Part shown: piece by piece, positions 21,561-33,384 of the stretch
How the letters are laid out: every line of letters begins with the position of its first letter
Numbering within the stretch: position 1 is the first letter of the stretch
Source: Heterohyrax brucei
Lineage: Eukaryota > Chordata > Mammalia > Hyracoidea > Procaviidae
Reading direction: 5' to 3'
DNA length: 64,000 nt
Assembly: GCA_028571685.1 (NCBI GenBank)
Contig: CM053158.1
Coordinates: 57,380,001-57,444,000, forward strand
Position numbers and translations under genes: made by a program
Notes under the pieces: model-generated
Told to the model about the DNA's origin: nothing
The model's database searches: none
The model's input: the letters and a program-made list of their open reading frames with translations, nothing else

Positions 21561-22207
21561 TCTGCTGCCTGCATCCCGTCTAGACACCATTCGATTTCTC
21601 TGGTATTAGATCTAAGAGAATTGTTGGTGACCAGCTGTCTCTAATACTCTAGAGATTTGCCTAAGGTGGACTCTCTGGGATGGAAGTCTCTTCTTATTGG
21701 ATAGCAAAAACACTGCCCTACTTGTGGGGGCTGTCAGTCAACCCTACAACATGTGTCAGAGAAGGGTGGAAGGAAAAGCTGCCAGACTTCTCAGCAGACA
21801 GATCTCCAGGCAGAGATATAGGCCTCTCAGCCTTAAAAGCAAACTTCAGTTCTATGTGGAGAACTGTCCAGGTGTTGAACTAGGAGCTGTCCAACGTGCT
21901 GGCCAAAAACAGTCCACCAGGAGCAGCAGACTCTGTCTTCCAGCTGATAATGAAAATACATTACCAGCTGTTCACAGAAGCTGCAGTTCTCTGATATAAT
22001 GAAACAGCAGAAGTGGAGGTCAGACAGCCGCTGGCTCGTTTTTGAAAGGGGAAGATTAATCTGATACTGGTGCCTGGTCAAACATGCCAAGTCCTAGGGC
22101 TCCCCAAATGTTCAGTGCTCCACACAAATATCATTCCAGGCCTTAGTTCTCAGAGGGAAATGAGATGTGTGTCTAGTCTGTCATCTTTTAACAGAAATCT
22201 AAAGATC

Positions 22208-25200
22208 TGGTGTTTCTATTTCTAATTTTCTAAGGAAAGCCCTAATCAATTTCCATAGTGGCTGAATCATTTTACAGCCCCACCAACTGTGTAGGATAGC
22301 TCCAATCTCTCCACATCTTGATGAAGGCTTTGGGTGAACATAAGTGTTTTATTTTTAAGAGTTTCCAATTATCTATTGTCATTTCTGGTGACTGAGGATT
22401 ATTGGTGGCTTTTTGTAGACTGTTGATGCTGTGGGTTATGGCTTCCAATGTCTTCCCAATTTTTTCTTCCAAGAATTTTGTTGTCTTAGTTTTTGTATTT
22501 AGGTCTTTGATTCATATTTTGAGATAGTTTTCATGCCTAATGTGAGATAAGTGTCTTCTTTCTTTCTTTCTTTTTTTTTTCTAGGTGGGTAACCAGTTAT
22601 GCCAACATCATTTGTTGAAGAGACTGTTGTTTTCCCAGTTCACAGCCTTTGGGCCTTTATCAAATACCAGCTGTTCATAGATGGATAAAATTATATTTGG
22701 ATTCTCAATTCTGTTCCATTTGTCTATGTGTCTGTTTTTGTGCTAGTACCAGACTGTCTTGACTACTGTGGCTGTATAGCATGTTTTAAGATCAGCTAAA
22801 GTGAGGCATCCCACTTTGTTCTTCTTCTTTAGTAATAATTTACTTGTTTGTGAGTTTCTCACTTTCCATACAAAGTCAGTGATTTGTTTTTCCGTCTTAT
22901 TAAAGAATATTGTTGGAATTATATTGGGATTGCATTGTATATATAGATTGCTTTGGGAAGTGTAGACATTTTCACAATGTTAAGTCTTCTTCCCAAGAGC
23001 AAGGTAGGTTTCTCAACTTACATAAGTCACTTGTAGTTCTTGCAGTATGGTCTTGTGGTTTTCTTTGTATAGATCTTTTACAACTCTGGTTAGACTTATT
23101 CCTAGATATTTTATCATCTTGGAGGCTATAGTAAGTAGTAGTAATGATTTTGAGATTTCCTTCTTGATTGTCTCTTTCTTGATATAAAGGAATCCCACTG
23201 ATTTGTGTGTGTTTATCTTGTATACTGATACTTTTGTGAAGTTTTCTATCAGACCCAGTAGTTTTTTAGTAGATTCTTTTGGGTTTTCAGTGTAAAAGAT
23301 CATGCCATCCACAAACTGTAGTATTTTAACTCATTTCCCAATTTAGGGGCCTCTTAATTCTTTATCACATCTAGTTGCTCTGGCTAGGACCTCCAGAATA
23401 GTGTTGAATAGAAGTGATGACAACGGGCATCCTTTTCTGGTATCTATTCTTAAGGGGGATATTTTCAATTACCCTCCATTAAGTATGGTGTTAGCTGTTG
23501 ATTTAGTGTAGATGCCCTTTATTATTTTGAAGAATTTCCCTTCTGTTTCTATTTTGCTAAAAGTTTTTAACATGAACGTCTTTGGACTTTATCAAATGCC
23601 TTTTCTGCATTAATTGATAGAAATCAGGTGGCCCTTGTCCTTTGTTTTGTTTACGTGGTTGACTACATTAATTGTTTTTCTAGTACTGAACCATCCCTTC
23701 ATCTCTGGTATGAATCCTACCTGATCATGAGGAACTATTTTTTTGGATTTGTTGTTGAATTCTGTTAACTACAAGTTTGTTAAGGATTTTTGTGTCTTAA
23801 GTTCATGAGGGATATACGTCTGTAATTTTCCTTGTTTGTGCTATCTTTCCCTAGTTTTGGTACCAGTGTTATACAAGCTTCATAGAATGAATTTGGGAGT
23901 ATTCCTTCATTTTCTATGCTCTGGAATACCTTTAGGAGTATTGGTGTTTGATGGAACTCACCAGTGAAACCATTCAGGCTAGAGCTTTCTTTGGATGGAA
24001 GTTTTTTATAATTACCATTTTGAACACTTTTTTTGTGGTGGGTTTGTTTAATTGTTCTGTGTTTTTTGCTAGTTTAGTTAGATGGTGTTTTTTCCAGAAA
24101 ATTATCCACTTTCTCTAGATTTTCAATTTTCTTAGAGTACGGTTTTTCACAGTATTCTGCTATGATTCTTTTAATTTCAGTAAGATCTGATTTGATATCA
24201 CCCATTTCATTTCTTACTTGGATTATTTGTTTTTCTTTTGTCAGTTTGGCCAAAGCCAAGCCAAGTGTCATCGATGGCTTATCAATTTTGTTGATTTTTT
24301 TTAAAAAAATCAGCTTTTGGACTTGTCAACACTTTCATTTTTTTAATTTCCTATTTCATTTATTTTTGCTCTAATTTTATAACGTGCCTTCTTCTGGAGC
24401 CCAATGGGTCCTTTTGCTGGGATCATTCCAGTTGTTCAAGCTGAAGAGTTAATTCTTTGATTTGGGCCCTTTCTTCTTTTTTGAATGTGAGCATTTATTG
24501 AAATGAATTGACCTGTGAGCATTGCTTTTGTTGTGTCCCATAGATTTTGGTAAGAAGTGTCTTCATTGTTGTTTTATTATGAAATTCGTTATTGCATCTT
24601 TGATTCTTCTATTATCCATCTTGAGCAAAATGTTATTCAGTTTATTTGATTTTATGTGCATCTTTTTACTGCTACTGATTTCTAGTTCTATGGTTTCATG
24701 GTCTGAAAACAGGCTTTGTATTATTTCAGTATTTTGAATTTTGTTGAGGATTTCTCTGTGGCCTACCACGTGGTCAATTCAGAAGTATGTTTCATGTGTA
24801 TTGGAAAAGAAAGTATACGTGGCTGCTGTTGGATAAGGTGTTCTGTATATGTCTGTTGGTTGATTGTGGCATTTCGATCTTTTGTGTGTTTACTAAGCTT
24901 TTTTTTTGGATGTTCTCTCCTTTACTGAGAGTGGTGTGTTAAACTCTCCTTCTATTATTGTGGAACTGTCTATATCTGTTTACAGTGCAGATATGTATTT
25001 TGGAGACTTGTCATTTGGTACATAGATATTTAGTATCGTTATGTCTTCCTGCTCTGGGGGTCAGCTCTACCCTGGCCCCTAGGGTTGCCATGAGTCGGAT
25101 CCGACTTGACGGCACTTGGCTTGGCATGTCTTCCTGCTGTGTTGAGACTTTAACCATTATATACTGTCCTTCTTTATACTGTATGGTGTATTTAACTTTG

Positions 25201-25400
25201 AAGTCTAATTCATCAGAGATTAGAATTACCGTTCTTGCTCTTTTTTGAATGTTATTATCTTGATATATTTTTTCCAACCTTTGAATTGTAGTTTGTTTGC
25301 ATCTTTGAGTCTGAGGTATGTCTTCTGTCCGCAGCATATAGATGGATCATTTTTTTTCTCTAATCCAGCCTGCTACTGTTCTCTTTATTGGTGCATTTAG
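22208..25400 (-). pseudogene. L1-C ORF2 main part
   Basis: Minus-strand ORF2. 23,013-23,312 holds 'YTENPKESTKKLLGLIENF' and 'IKYLGISLTRVVKDLYKENH'. 24,074-24,271 is the RT N-terminal region ('LALAKLTKEKQIIQVRNEMG'). 25,011-25,337 holds the endonuclease start ('QRLEKIYQDNNIQKRAR', 'VILISDELDFKVKYT'). Stops and frameshifts throughout. Confidence 0.85.
25054..25125 (+). mobile_element. 72-bp AfroSINE 3' end with perfect TSD
   Basis: The insert contains only the terminal module 'cctagggttgccatgagtcg' plus 'gacttgacggcac'. It is flanked by a perfect 13-bp duplication, 'atgtcttcctgct' (25,041-25,053 and 25,126-25,138), inside L1-C ORF2. The tRNA-like promoter part is absent. Confidence 0.9.
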
Positions 25401-25769
25401 TCCATTTACATTTAGTGCAATTACTGATATATATGGTGTTGGTGTTCCTTTCTTGCATTCAGTTTTCTGTGCTGAATCTTTTTATGTATTTTCTTTTCAT
25501 GGCTTTCAGTGTTTGTCTTTTTGAAATTGTTGTGATTTCATGTTTTGCTTGTTTCTTTCTTGTTTTGACATGTAGAATTATAAGTTTCTTTTAAGGTTAC
25601 TCCCTCAGTCCTCCTTATTAATCTAAAAGTAATCCAAACTTCAGTGTCTTTGTATCTCCTTGACTTCCTCCACATCTGAAAGATCTGTGTGTACATTTTT
25701 TTAAACTCTCTTTCTCATATAATGTTGTTGTCAATTAAATCCTGAGATCTCTGAATTTCCATTTTTTGT

Positions 25770-26820
25770 TATTTGATTTTAGCTATCAGTTTTGGATTTC
25801 CTTTCCTGATGATATTTAGAGGCTCCGTCAAGTGTTGGATGTTTAAGTATATAACTGATGTTACTGATTTTCTAATCAAAAAACTTTCTTTAGTGTTCTT
25901 GTCATTTTGGCTTGGTCTTTGCAAATTGTCGAAACTTCTGTTTATCTGTGAAGGTTCTAATTTCACCTTCATGTTTGAGAGACAGTTTTGCAGGATACGT
26001 AGTTCTGATTGGCAGGGTTTTTTTTTCCTTCAGGGCTTTGTGTATGTCATCCTATTGTCTTGTGGTCAACATGGTTTCAGCTGAGTAGTCTGAGCTTAGT
26101 CTTAATAATTTTTCTTTGTAGGTTATTTTTTGTTTAAGCCTGAGTGCTCTTAGTAGTTTCTCCTTGTCACTAGTTTGATTGAACTTGATTATAGTATGCC
26201 TTTGTGTATTTCTTTTGGGATCTATCTTGAGTGGGGTTCAACCAGCATCCTGAATGGAAATCTCATTTTTCATGATGTCAGGGAAGTTTTCTGTCAGCAG
26301 GTCTTCAACAATTCTCTCCGTGTTCAGCAGTTTCCCCTTGTTTTGGAATTCCAGTCATTTGTATATTATTCTTCTTGATAGAGTCCCATATCAGTCTTAG
26401 TGATTCTTTATTCTTATTGAATCTTTTGTCTGATTTTTCCTTGCGTACGCTGGTGTCATTTACTTTGTCTTCAGTCTTGATAACTCTGCATTTCATATCC
26501 TTAATCTTGCTCCTTTGACTTCCTATTTAATTATCAAGGTTGGTGATTTTATTTTTAATCTTTCAAAATTTGGATGGTTGCTGCTCAAGCATTTCTTGCA
26601 GCTTCTTTACTTTTTCAGAATGCTGTGCTACATTTTGCCTGGTTTCTTTCCTGATTTCCTGCACACCTCTGTACATCCATCTTTTGTATTCTGTGTCTGA
26701 TAATTGCAGGAACTCTTCTTCATCTGAGAAATCCATTAGTGCTTTATTTTGGGAGTTTTTAGAAGCCACGGTAGTCTACTTCAGTTGTTTAGAAATTGAT
26801 TACTGTCTTTGAGTCATCAG
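25770..26820 (-). pseudogene. L1-C ORF1 remnant
   Basis: Minus-strand pieces in order: N-terminal coiled-coil region 26,563-26,769 ('DEEEFLQLSDTEYKRWMYR'), RRM-type part 26,305-26,496 ('LIWDSIKKNNIQMTGIPKQG'), and the C-terminal domain around 25,769-25,972. Frames are not continuous. Confidence 0.8.
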
Positions 26821-28022
26821 AAAGTCATTGCAGGTTTTTTTGTTGTTTGGTTATTGTGGTTTCAGTTGTATATACAGATATTCAGGATTTTTGAGCTGGA
26901 TTGATATCTGGAGACTTAATAGTTCAGTTGCGCTGTCCAGTGTCTCTTTTTGGGGGCTGGGCTGATGTTTCTCCATGTGATCTAATGACTTTCTGCTCCT
27001 TGATCTTACTGTCTTACGCTGTCCCACTGTCACCGCAGCCCATGGGCAAGTGGGTCAGTTGTACTGCCAACACTGCAACTTTCAGGTAAAGGGTTGCTGG
27101 TGCCTTCAGCAGCACCACTGTCACTGCTGCCTCTGGGCATTCCTGGGCGAGACCTGGGCTTTCACATCCCCCCATCCCAGGCTAGGCAGGACACCAGCAC
27201 TGCTGCTGCCACTATCTCTGGGCTGGGCAGATTCCTTGCAGAGACTTGGCCAGGCTCTTAGGCAGGGAGGGCTTGTGTGCCCCTTTGTCACCACTCCTGG
27301 ATCATATGTGTTCTCCCTTGCTGGTGCTGCCACTGCCTTTGGGCTGGGCAGGTTGTTCATAGGGCCTTGACCACGGCTAGTAGGCACATAAGGGGTTGTA
27401 TGCACCACTGTTTCTCCTCCTGGGTTGCACACATCCCCCATGCCACTGTTACTGCCACTCCGAGGTCATGTGTGTTCCCAAAGCTGACCTTTCCCCCAGG
27501 TCACGTGTGCACTCACGCCACTGCCTGGGCACTCACATGTTCCCCCTTCACTGCTCTCAGAACTGCAGGAATCAAGCCTCCTTGGCTTGGACCACCCTAA
27601 GGTCTGCAGGGCCACTGTGTCCTAATGCCTTCTGTATGCCCCACTGGTCTCAAGCCCCTCTGACATGTATAGAAGACTTCTGCCCTGGGCTGCTTTGTTT
27701 AGGCAAGTGTGGATCACTTTTGAAGGCCGCATCATTGTTGCAGACCTAGTGGTGTCTCTCAGTCCCATGCTGTTTTGGCTGGGTTGTTTTACTCTGACTG
27801 CTTCACCTTCAGCACTTGGGATCTGGAGCCACCTTGTTTCCTGCATGGTGGCCCAGCACTCCTGTGATCTTTCTGTCACCCAGCCCATTGTTATATTTTT
27901 CTATTAGGTGTGCAGGCCTCCTGGAATGATCAATTTGGTTGGCTTAATTGATTCTACAGCTCTTTGTTTTTAGAGGGCTCGACAAGGTTGTGTGGCTATG
28001 CAGCCATCTTGACTCTGCCTCC
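26821..28022 (-). promoter_or_regulatory. L1-C 5' UTR, GC-rich with degenerate repeats
   Basis: The GC-rich 5' UTR of L1-C. Within 27,110-27,560 similar stretches recur: 'gctgctgcc..ctctgggctgggcag' at 27,202, 'gctggtgctgcc..tttgggctgggcag' at 27,320, and weaker copies near 27,121 and 27,440. The spacing is about 85-120 bp. This suggests a decayed tandem-monomer promoter. Long open frames here on both strands result from the GC richness. Confidence 0.6.
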
Positions 28023-29900
28023 TGTTGTTGAATTCTGTTGGCTAGGATTTTGTTAAGAATTTTTACATCTAGGTTTATGAGAGATATTGGTCTGTAATTT
28101 TCTTTTTCTGTTGCTATCTTTACCTGGCTTTGGTATCAGGGTATGCTGGATAACAGGAGGAATTTGGGAATCTTTCATCCTTTTCAATGCTGTGAGATAC
28201 CTTTAGTAAAATTGGCATTAACTCCTCTCTGAAAGTTTGGTAGAATTCTTCCTTGAAGCCATCTGGGCCAGGACATTTTTGGTTGGTGGTTTTTTGTTAC
28301 TTTTTCAATCTCTTCTGTTGTGATGAGTTTATTAATTTGTTCTACTTCTCTTTGGGTAGTTTTGGTAGATAATGTGATTCTAGAAATTTGTCCATTTCCT
28401 CTAGGTTTTCAAATCTATTATAGTATAATTTCTCATACTATTCTGTTATGATTCTTTTACGTTCACATGAGTCTGCTGTGACATCTCCCATCTCATTTCT
28501 TATCTGGATCATTTGTTTCCTGTCCTGTTTTTTTCTTTTGTGAGTTTGGCCAATGGTTTATCAATTTTGTTGAACTTTTTAAAAAACCAGCTTTTGGTTT
28601 TGTTACTTTTTTCAATTGTTTTTCTATTCTCTAATTCATTTAATTCTCCTATAATTTTTATTACCTGTTTTCTTCTGGTGCCCAAAGGGGTCTTTCGTTG
28701 TTCTCTTTCTACTTGTTCAAGCTGTAGGGTTAATTCTTCAATTTGGACCCTTTCTTCTTTCTGGATATGTGCATTTATAGAGATAAATTGACCTCTGAGC
28801 ACTGCTTTTGCTGTTTTCCATATGTTCTGGTAGGATGTGTTTTCATTCTCATTTGTTTCCATGAATTTCTTTATTGCATCCTTGATTTCTTCTATAACTC
28901 ATGGATTTTTGAGCAAGATATTGTTCAAGTTCCATGAATTTGAGTTTATAGGTGTGTTTTTTATGTTATCGGTTTCAACTTTTCTGACTTTATAGGCTGA
29001 GAAGATACTTTGCAATAATTCAGTGGTTTATATTTTGTTGAAACTTGCTTTATGGCCTAATACATGGTCCATTGTGCATTGGAAAAGAAGGTGTACTTGT
29101 GTATTGTTGGGTTGAGAGTTCTCAATATGTCTATGAAGTTGAATTGACTGATTGTCACAAGATCATCCATATCTTTACTGAGCTGTTTTCTGGATGTTCT
29201 GTCCATTACTGAAAGTGGAATGTTGAAGTCTCCCGCTATTGTTATGGAGCAAGCGATCTTGTTTGTCAATGCTTTCAGTTTGTTCAATGTATTTAGAAGC
29301 TCTGGTATCAAGTGAGTCAATATTTAATGTTTTTATATCCTTTATGTATCAAACCTTTAAGCAATAGTGACCATTTTTATCTGCAATGGTGGATTTTACT
29401 TTAAAGTCTATTTTATCTGAGATTAGTATGGCCACTCCTGCTCTTCTTTGCGTGTTGTTGGCTTGGTATATGTTTTTCTATCCTTTGATTTTCAGTTTGT
29501 TTATGTATTTAAGCCTAAGCTTTTTTTCTTGTAAGTAAAATATAGAGAAATCACGTTTTTTGATCCCACTTGCTACACTCTGTCTCTTTATTGGTGCATT
29601 TAATCAATTTACATTAAGTGTAATTATTGACAGGTATTAATTTAGTGCTGTCATTCTGATGCCTTTTTTGTGTGTTGTTGACAGTCCCTTTGTTCCACTT
29701 AACATTCTGTTATGAATTGTTTTTCTTTATGAGTTTTCTTTTCATCCTTTTCCATGTTAGTTTTGTATCTGTTGAGAGTTCTAGTTTGTGTTTTTTTTAG
29801 ATATGTGCTATACTGATAGTTTGTTTTGTAGCTACTCCACTGTTTTCCCTTAGCATTCTAAGTTTAAACCCGTCTTTAACTTCTTTGTATCTTCTTGACT
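28023..29900 (-). pseudogene. L1-B ORF2, N-terminal half
   Basis: The minus frame 28,509-28,862 encodes the RT N-terminal linker ('NIWKTAKAVLRGQFISINAH', 'NKIDKPLAKLTKEKNRTGNK'). 29,057-29,320 encodes endonuclease ('ITIAGDFNIPLSVMDRTSRK', 'KYTFFSNAQ'). With 13,430-15,588 this accounts for the whole of ORF2 once L1-C is removed. Broken by stops. Confidence 0.85.
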
Positions 29901-29999
29901 TCCTCTCTATCTGAAAGGTCAGTGAATACATTAATATGTCCTTTTTGTTAGTATAATGTCATAATTTACATATTGATATCTCTGTTTCCCTAATTTTAA

Positions 30000-31175
30000 A
30001 ATTTTAGATTTGATTGAGCTTTGTTTCTTCCCTAATCAATTAAGACTCTGGATACTGTGTCCTACATTGCCTCCTTGAGTATATGTCTGATGTTACTGAT
30101 TTTCTAATGGAAGAACTTCCTTCAGTATTTCATGTAATTTTGGTTTAGTTTTTGCAAAGTCTCTATACTCCTGTTTATCCGTAAATGTCCTGATATCACC
30201 ATCATATATGAAAGACAATTTTGCAGGATATATAATTCTTGGTTAGAAGGTTTTTTTTTTTTTTCCTTCAGTACTTCGTATGTGACATCCTGTTGTCTTC
30301 TTGCCAGCATAGTTTCGGCTGAGGGATGGAAGGTCGGTCTGAAAGACTTTCCTGTGTAGGTTAGTTTTCATTTAAGCCTAGCTGCCTTTAAGAGCCTCTC
30401 TTTATGCTTCATTTTGTTGAGCTTAATCATAATATGTCTTGGTGTCTTTCTTTTGGGATCTACCTTTTGTGGAGTTTGATGCACATCTTGGATAGATATC
30501 TTCATGTCTTTCGTGATATCAGGAAAGTATTCTGTCAGCAGCTCTTGAACAATTCACCCTGTATTTTCCTTTTTCACTCCTTGTTCTGGTACTCCAATCA
30601 TTCGTATTCATCTTGATAGAGCTCCATATAACTCTTAATGATTCTCCATTTTTCTTGATTATTTTGTCTAATTTTCCTTGATAGATAATGGTGTCAGTTG
30701 CTTTATCTTCAGTCTTGCAAATTCTGTACTCAACTACCTTGATCCTGTTCCTTGAGTTTTCAAGAGAATTGTCAAACTCTGAGATCTTCTTATTAACCTG
30801 CTGAATTTCAGATCATTGTTGTTCTAGCAATTCAAGCAGCTTGTTTAATTTTTCATTTTGTTCTGCTGCTCTTTGTCTAATCTCCATCCTAAGATCTAGA
30901 AGGACTGTATATACAATTCTTTTACATTCTACCTCTGATAGTTTCAGGAAGGCTTCTTCATTACAGAAAGTTTTGGATTCTTTATTACTGGAATTTTCTG
31001 GAGCCATAACAGTCTGCTTCTTTAAATGTTTAAAGATTGATGTTATTGCTGAGCCATCAGAAAGCCGTTGTGATTTAATCGTTAGGTTATTGCCATCTAA
31101 CACACACACACACGTATGTATTTTAATTTGGTTTTGACTATCCAGATAATCTAGTTCTTCGAGCAGAGTTGTCAT
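30000..31175 (-). pseudogene. L1-B ORF1 remnant
   Basis: The minus frame 30,813-31,175 is the N-terminal coiled coil: 'NSSNKESKTFCNEEAFLKLS' followed by heptad-rich 'RQRAAEQNEKLNKLLELLEQ'. The remaining RRM and C-terminal regions lie at 30,800-30,100 with stops. A (CA)n run occurs near 31,101. Confidence 0.8.
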
Positions 31176-31199
31176 TGGAGCCTTAATAATTGTAATGTC

Positions 31200-32062
31200 C
31201 TGTCATTCAATGTTTGGAGTGATTTCTGCACTGAGAAACGTAGCAAGAATTGCTGTCTCAGAGGAGTGAACAAAATTCTTCCAGCCTTTCCTTTGTTCTA
31301 AGTCTGAGAGAAAAGCTCTGGGCTTATCTGTAGAGTACCATACTACCAGCCCAGGTAGTGCACTAGAATTGGGAGTCAGGTGTACAGTGGAGAATGGTAG
31401 GAGAAAAGGTTGGATATAGGGAGTGCAGTCAGTGTGTAGCAGAAGTTGAGTCACAAAAGCTGAACTTTTTTCTGGGAGTCTGTAGGTGTAGCAATGCACA
31501 GCTCAGTGGAGCTAATAGAACTTTTTCTTTGTCCTTCCCTTTGTTTTCCTCTCTGAGACTGGGAGAAAACCTCAGGTCACTCATGTATAGTACTGGTTCT
31601 GGTCCAGATGGCACACCAGAATTTTGCCTCTGGTATAGTTCAGAGAAGGGAGGGGGTAAGGGTGCTGCTGTATTCAGCTGCCAGACACCACCACACTCTC
31701 CAGTGTGGCCAACCCAAACTCAGTCTCTTGATTGAAAGAGATGCCCTCCAGTCAGGCAACCCTAGTCAGTGAGGCAGCTTGACCCAGCCATGCTCACAGG
31801 GCAGCAGCTTCAGTCTTAGCCTCCCAGCTGAGAAAGATGGCCTCTGCACCTGAGCCACCTCTCCACTGCTGCATCAGCAGAAGTGAGATACCTTGTAACG
31901 TCAATTCACCTTCAACTTTCTGTTGTTCAGTTTGATCTCACACATTTCTGCCTGGTCTTGGGTTTCCAAGGATCTTATTTTTGCTCCATTAGGTTGTTTT
32001 GCCTGGTCTTAGTTGGTGGAGGGACCAGAAGAGATGTGTGATTAGTCTGCCATCTTGGTCAC
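31200..32062 (-). promoter_or_regulatory. L1-B 5' UTR with a diverged internal duplication
   Basis: 5' UTR between ORF1 and the L1 5' terminus. A block at about 31,280-31,385 ('cctttcctttgttct', 'gcactagaattgggag') resembles 31,528-31,640 ('ccttccctttgtttt', 'gcacaccagaattttg') at an offset of about 248 bp. This suggests decayed monomer-type repeats. Confidence 0.55.
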
Positions 32063-32084
32063 ACATTTTTTTTCTTTTAAGAAA

Positions 32085-32830
32085 ATAGTCTGCATCCCAT
32101 TTTGGTGAGTGACATCTGGAGTCTTAAAAGCAAGTGGCTATCTATGCAACATCAATTAGTCACAATCACCTGGAGCAGAGGAGAATGAAGGACATCAAAA
32201 TGCAAGGAAGATATGAGCTCAGTACCCCAGGGTCACCACGAGTCAGATCTGAATCGATGGCACTTGGCGACTTGGCAAGGCAGAAGGTCACATATAATCC
32301 AGACACTACATCAGCATGAGACCAGAAAAACTAGATGATGCCCAGCAACCACCAGTGACTGCTCTGACAGGATAAACAACTTAGAGTCCTTGATGTAGCA
32401 GAAGAAAAATGGTTGTGCAGAACTAGAACTCTATTAAAAGACCACATTTGATGATCTGACAGACTAAGAGGTCTCCTGAGGACATGCCCCCAAACTCTGT
32501 TAGACCAGAGATGAAACTAACTCTTCAGACAAAGATTGGACAGGACTGTAAGACACGAAGTGATGCTGGTGAAGAATGTTTATAGCTTAAATATATATGT
32601 GAAGCTGTCTGAGCACTTCTTTTCCAGAGGCAAGATGAAAGGGTCGAGGGGGACTGGAGATGGTTGAATGGGTACAAAAAGTACAGGATGGAAAGGAGAA
32701 ATGTACTGTCATGAGGATTGGTAGTATAGAGTAGTTAGAACTGCATAGTTGTGTCTGTGGAGAGATTTTATACAGCATATTTATTTGAATTGTAAACTTT
32801 CACTTAAAGCACAATAAAATTAAATAAAAT
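32085..32830 (+). mobile_element. L1 3' UTR fragment
   Basis: A plus-strand L1 tail homologous to 1,255-1,944. It contains 'catcccattttggtgagtg', 'tgcccagcaaccaccagtg' and a final 'cacaataaaattaaataaaa'. It could be the missing end of L1-A beyond the L1-B insertion. It does not resume at the base where L1-A stops, so this is unproven. Confidence 0.75.
32219..32277 (+). mobile_element. Ultra-short AfroSINE 3' end in an L1 3' UTR
   Basis: About 59 bp reading 'ccagggtcaccacgagtcag' and 'gaatcgatggcacttgg'. Other copies of this UTR go directly from 'gagctcag' to the 'aaggcagaaggtcacat' equivalent. Only the SINE terminal module is present. A clean target-site duplication is not visible. Confidence 0.7.
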
Positions 32831-32864
32831 GTATACTTTTTTAGTTAGGGTAGAAATAAAAACC

Positions 32865-33104
32865 CTTTTCCTTTGAGTGAGTTCTAACTCATCGCTATGA
32901 GCTAGAAAGACAAAACAGGACCCAAACAGGATGAAACAGGACCCAAAAGCACAAAACAGTACTGCCTCATAGGGTTTCCAGGACAATAACTGTCTGGATA
33001 TGTAGACTATCCCATCATTGTTCTCTGAACTAGGAGTGGGTTCAAGTCACTCACTTGGGGTTAGCAGCCAAGTAGTTAGCCTCTGTGCCATCAGGGCTCC
33101 TGGG
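32865..33104 (-). mobile_element. AfroSINE
   Basis: A minus-strand copy from 3' module ('gagttctaactcatcgctat') to the 5' terminus 'catcagggctcc'. The middle holds a short duplication of an 'aaacaggacccaaa' motif (32,912-32,950) not usual for the family. Confidence 0.85.
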
Positions 33105-33226
33105 ATAGAAATAAAGTTGGAAAATAAGGAAATAGATATTTCTTAACTACTAGAATTATAGGATATAAAAGCCATACTCTAATAAATTCTCAGTGCCTGA
33201 ATAGACCAGGTCCATGAAAAACAATA

Positions 33227-33384
33227 CCGTATTTTCACACAAATAACATAAGCCATATGTTATTTTACATGTTGCCATAAAAAGAAAAAAAAATAGCACA
33301 CCCCCACTTACAAAATGTTTCACTGGAGGAAGGTGAGGTTGGCAAACCAACTTACAGAGTGATGTTGTTTGTGTAAAAATACGG
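33227..33384. mobile_element. 158-bp MITE-like element, TA target site
   Basis: The ends are inverted repeats: left 'ccgtattttcacacaaataa' and right, reversed, 'ccgtatttttacacaaacaa'. Over 25 positions including the flanking TA, 23 match. TA dinucleotides at 33,225-33,226 and 33,385-33,386 form the target-site duplication. There is no coding capacity. The TA target suggests a Tc1/mariner-type mobiliser. I cannot name the family. Confidence 0.82.

Larger units (their letters stand above)
16891..22207 (-). mobile_element. L1-D: innermost minus-strand L1
   Basis: The 3' end is near 16,905-16,945 (T-rich on plus) with only about 130 bp of 3' UTR. ORF2 runs to about 20,000, ORF1 lies around 20,700-21,560, and the 5' terminus is near 22,190 (minus 'gatgacagactagacacaca'). 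The flanks 'agtgttcct' (16,891) and 'ggtgtttct' (22,209) look like a decayed target-site duplication of L1-C ORF2. About 1.1 kb of ORF2 is deleted near 19,020, and an unrelated insert sits at about 19,223-19,688. Confidence 0.85.
15589..28022 (-). mobile_element. L1-C: minus-strand L1 inserted in L1-B, split by L1-D
   Basis: L1-C occupies 15,589-16,899 (3' UTR and ORF2 end) and about 22,208-28,022 (the remainder). The 3' UTR differs from that of L1-B, suggesting another subfamily. The 5' terminus at 28,022 reads 'ggaggcagagtcaagatggc' on the minus strand. ORF2 leaves off at 'ggatcatatagtgttcc' and resumes at 'ctggtgtttctatttctaat', a continuous L1 ORF2 sequence, showing that L1-D inserted there. 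It is inactive. Confidence 0.87.
12511..32062 (-). mobile_element. L1-B: full-length-type minus-strand L1, split by L1-C
   Basis: L1-B occupies 12,511-15,588 (3' half) and 28,023-32,062 (5' half). From right to left: 5' terminus near 32,040-32,062 (minus reading 'gaccaagatggcagac'), 5' UTR to about 31,200, ORF1 about 31,175-30,000, ORF2 about 29,900-28,023 then 15,588-13,430, 3' UTR 13,400-12,550, and an A-rich tail (T-rich on plus) at 12,511-12,545. The 8-bp word 'tgttgttg' ends the left half and starts the right half, as expected if L1-C inserted there. It is inactive. Confidence 0.87.

Noticed and set aside
27050-27888. Several 80-117-codon frames on both strands
   Set aside because: They overlap each other in the GC-rich L1-C 5' UTR; low stop density there is compositional.
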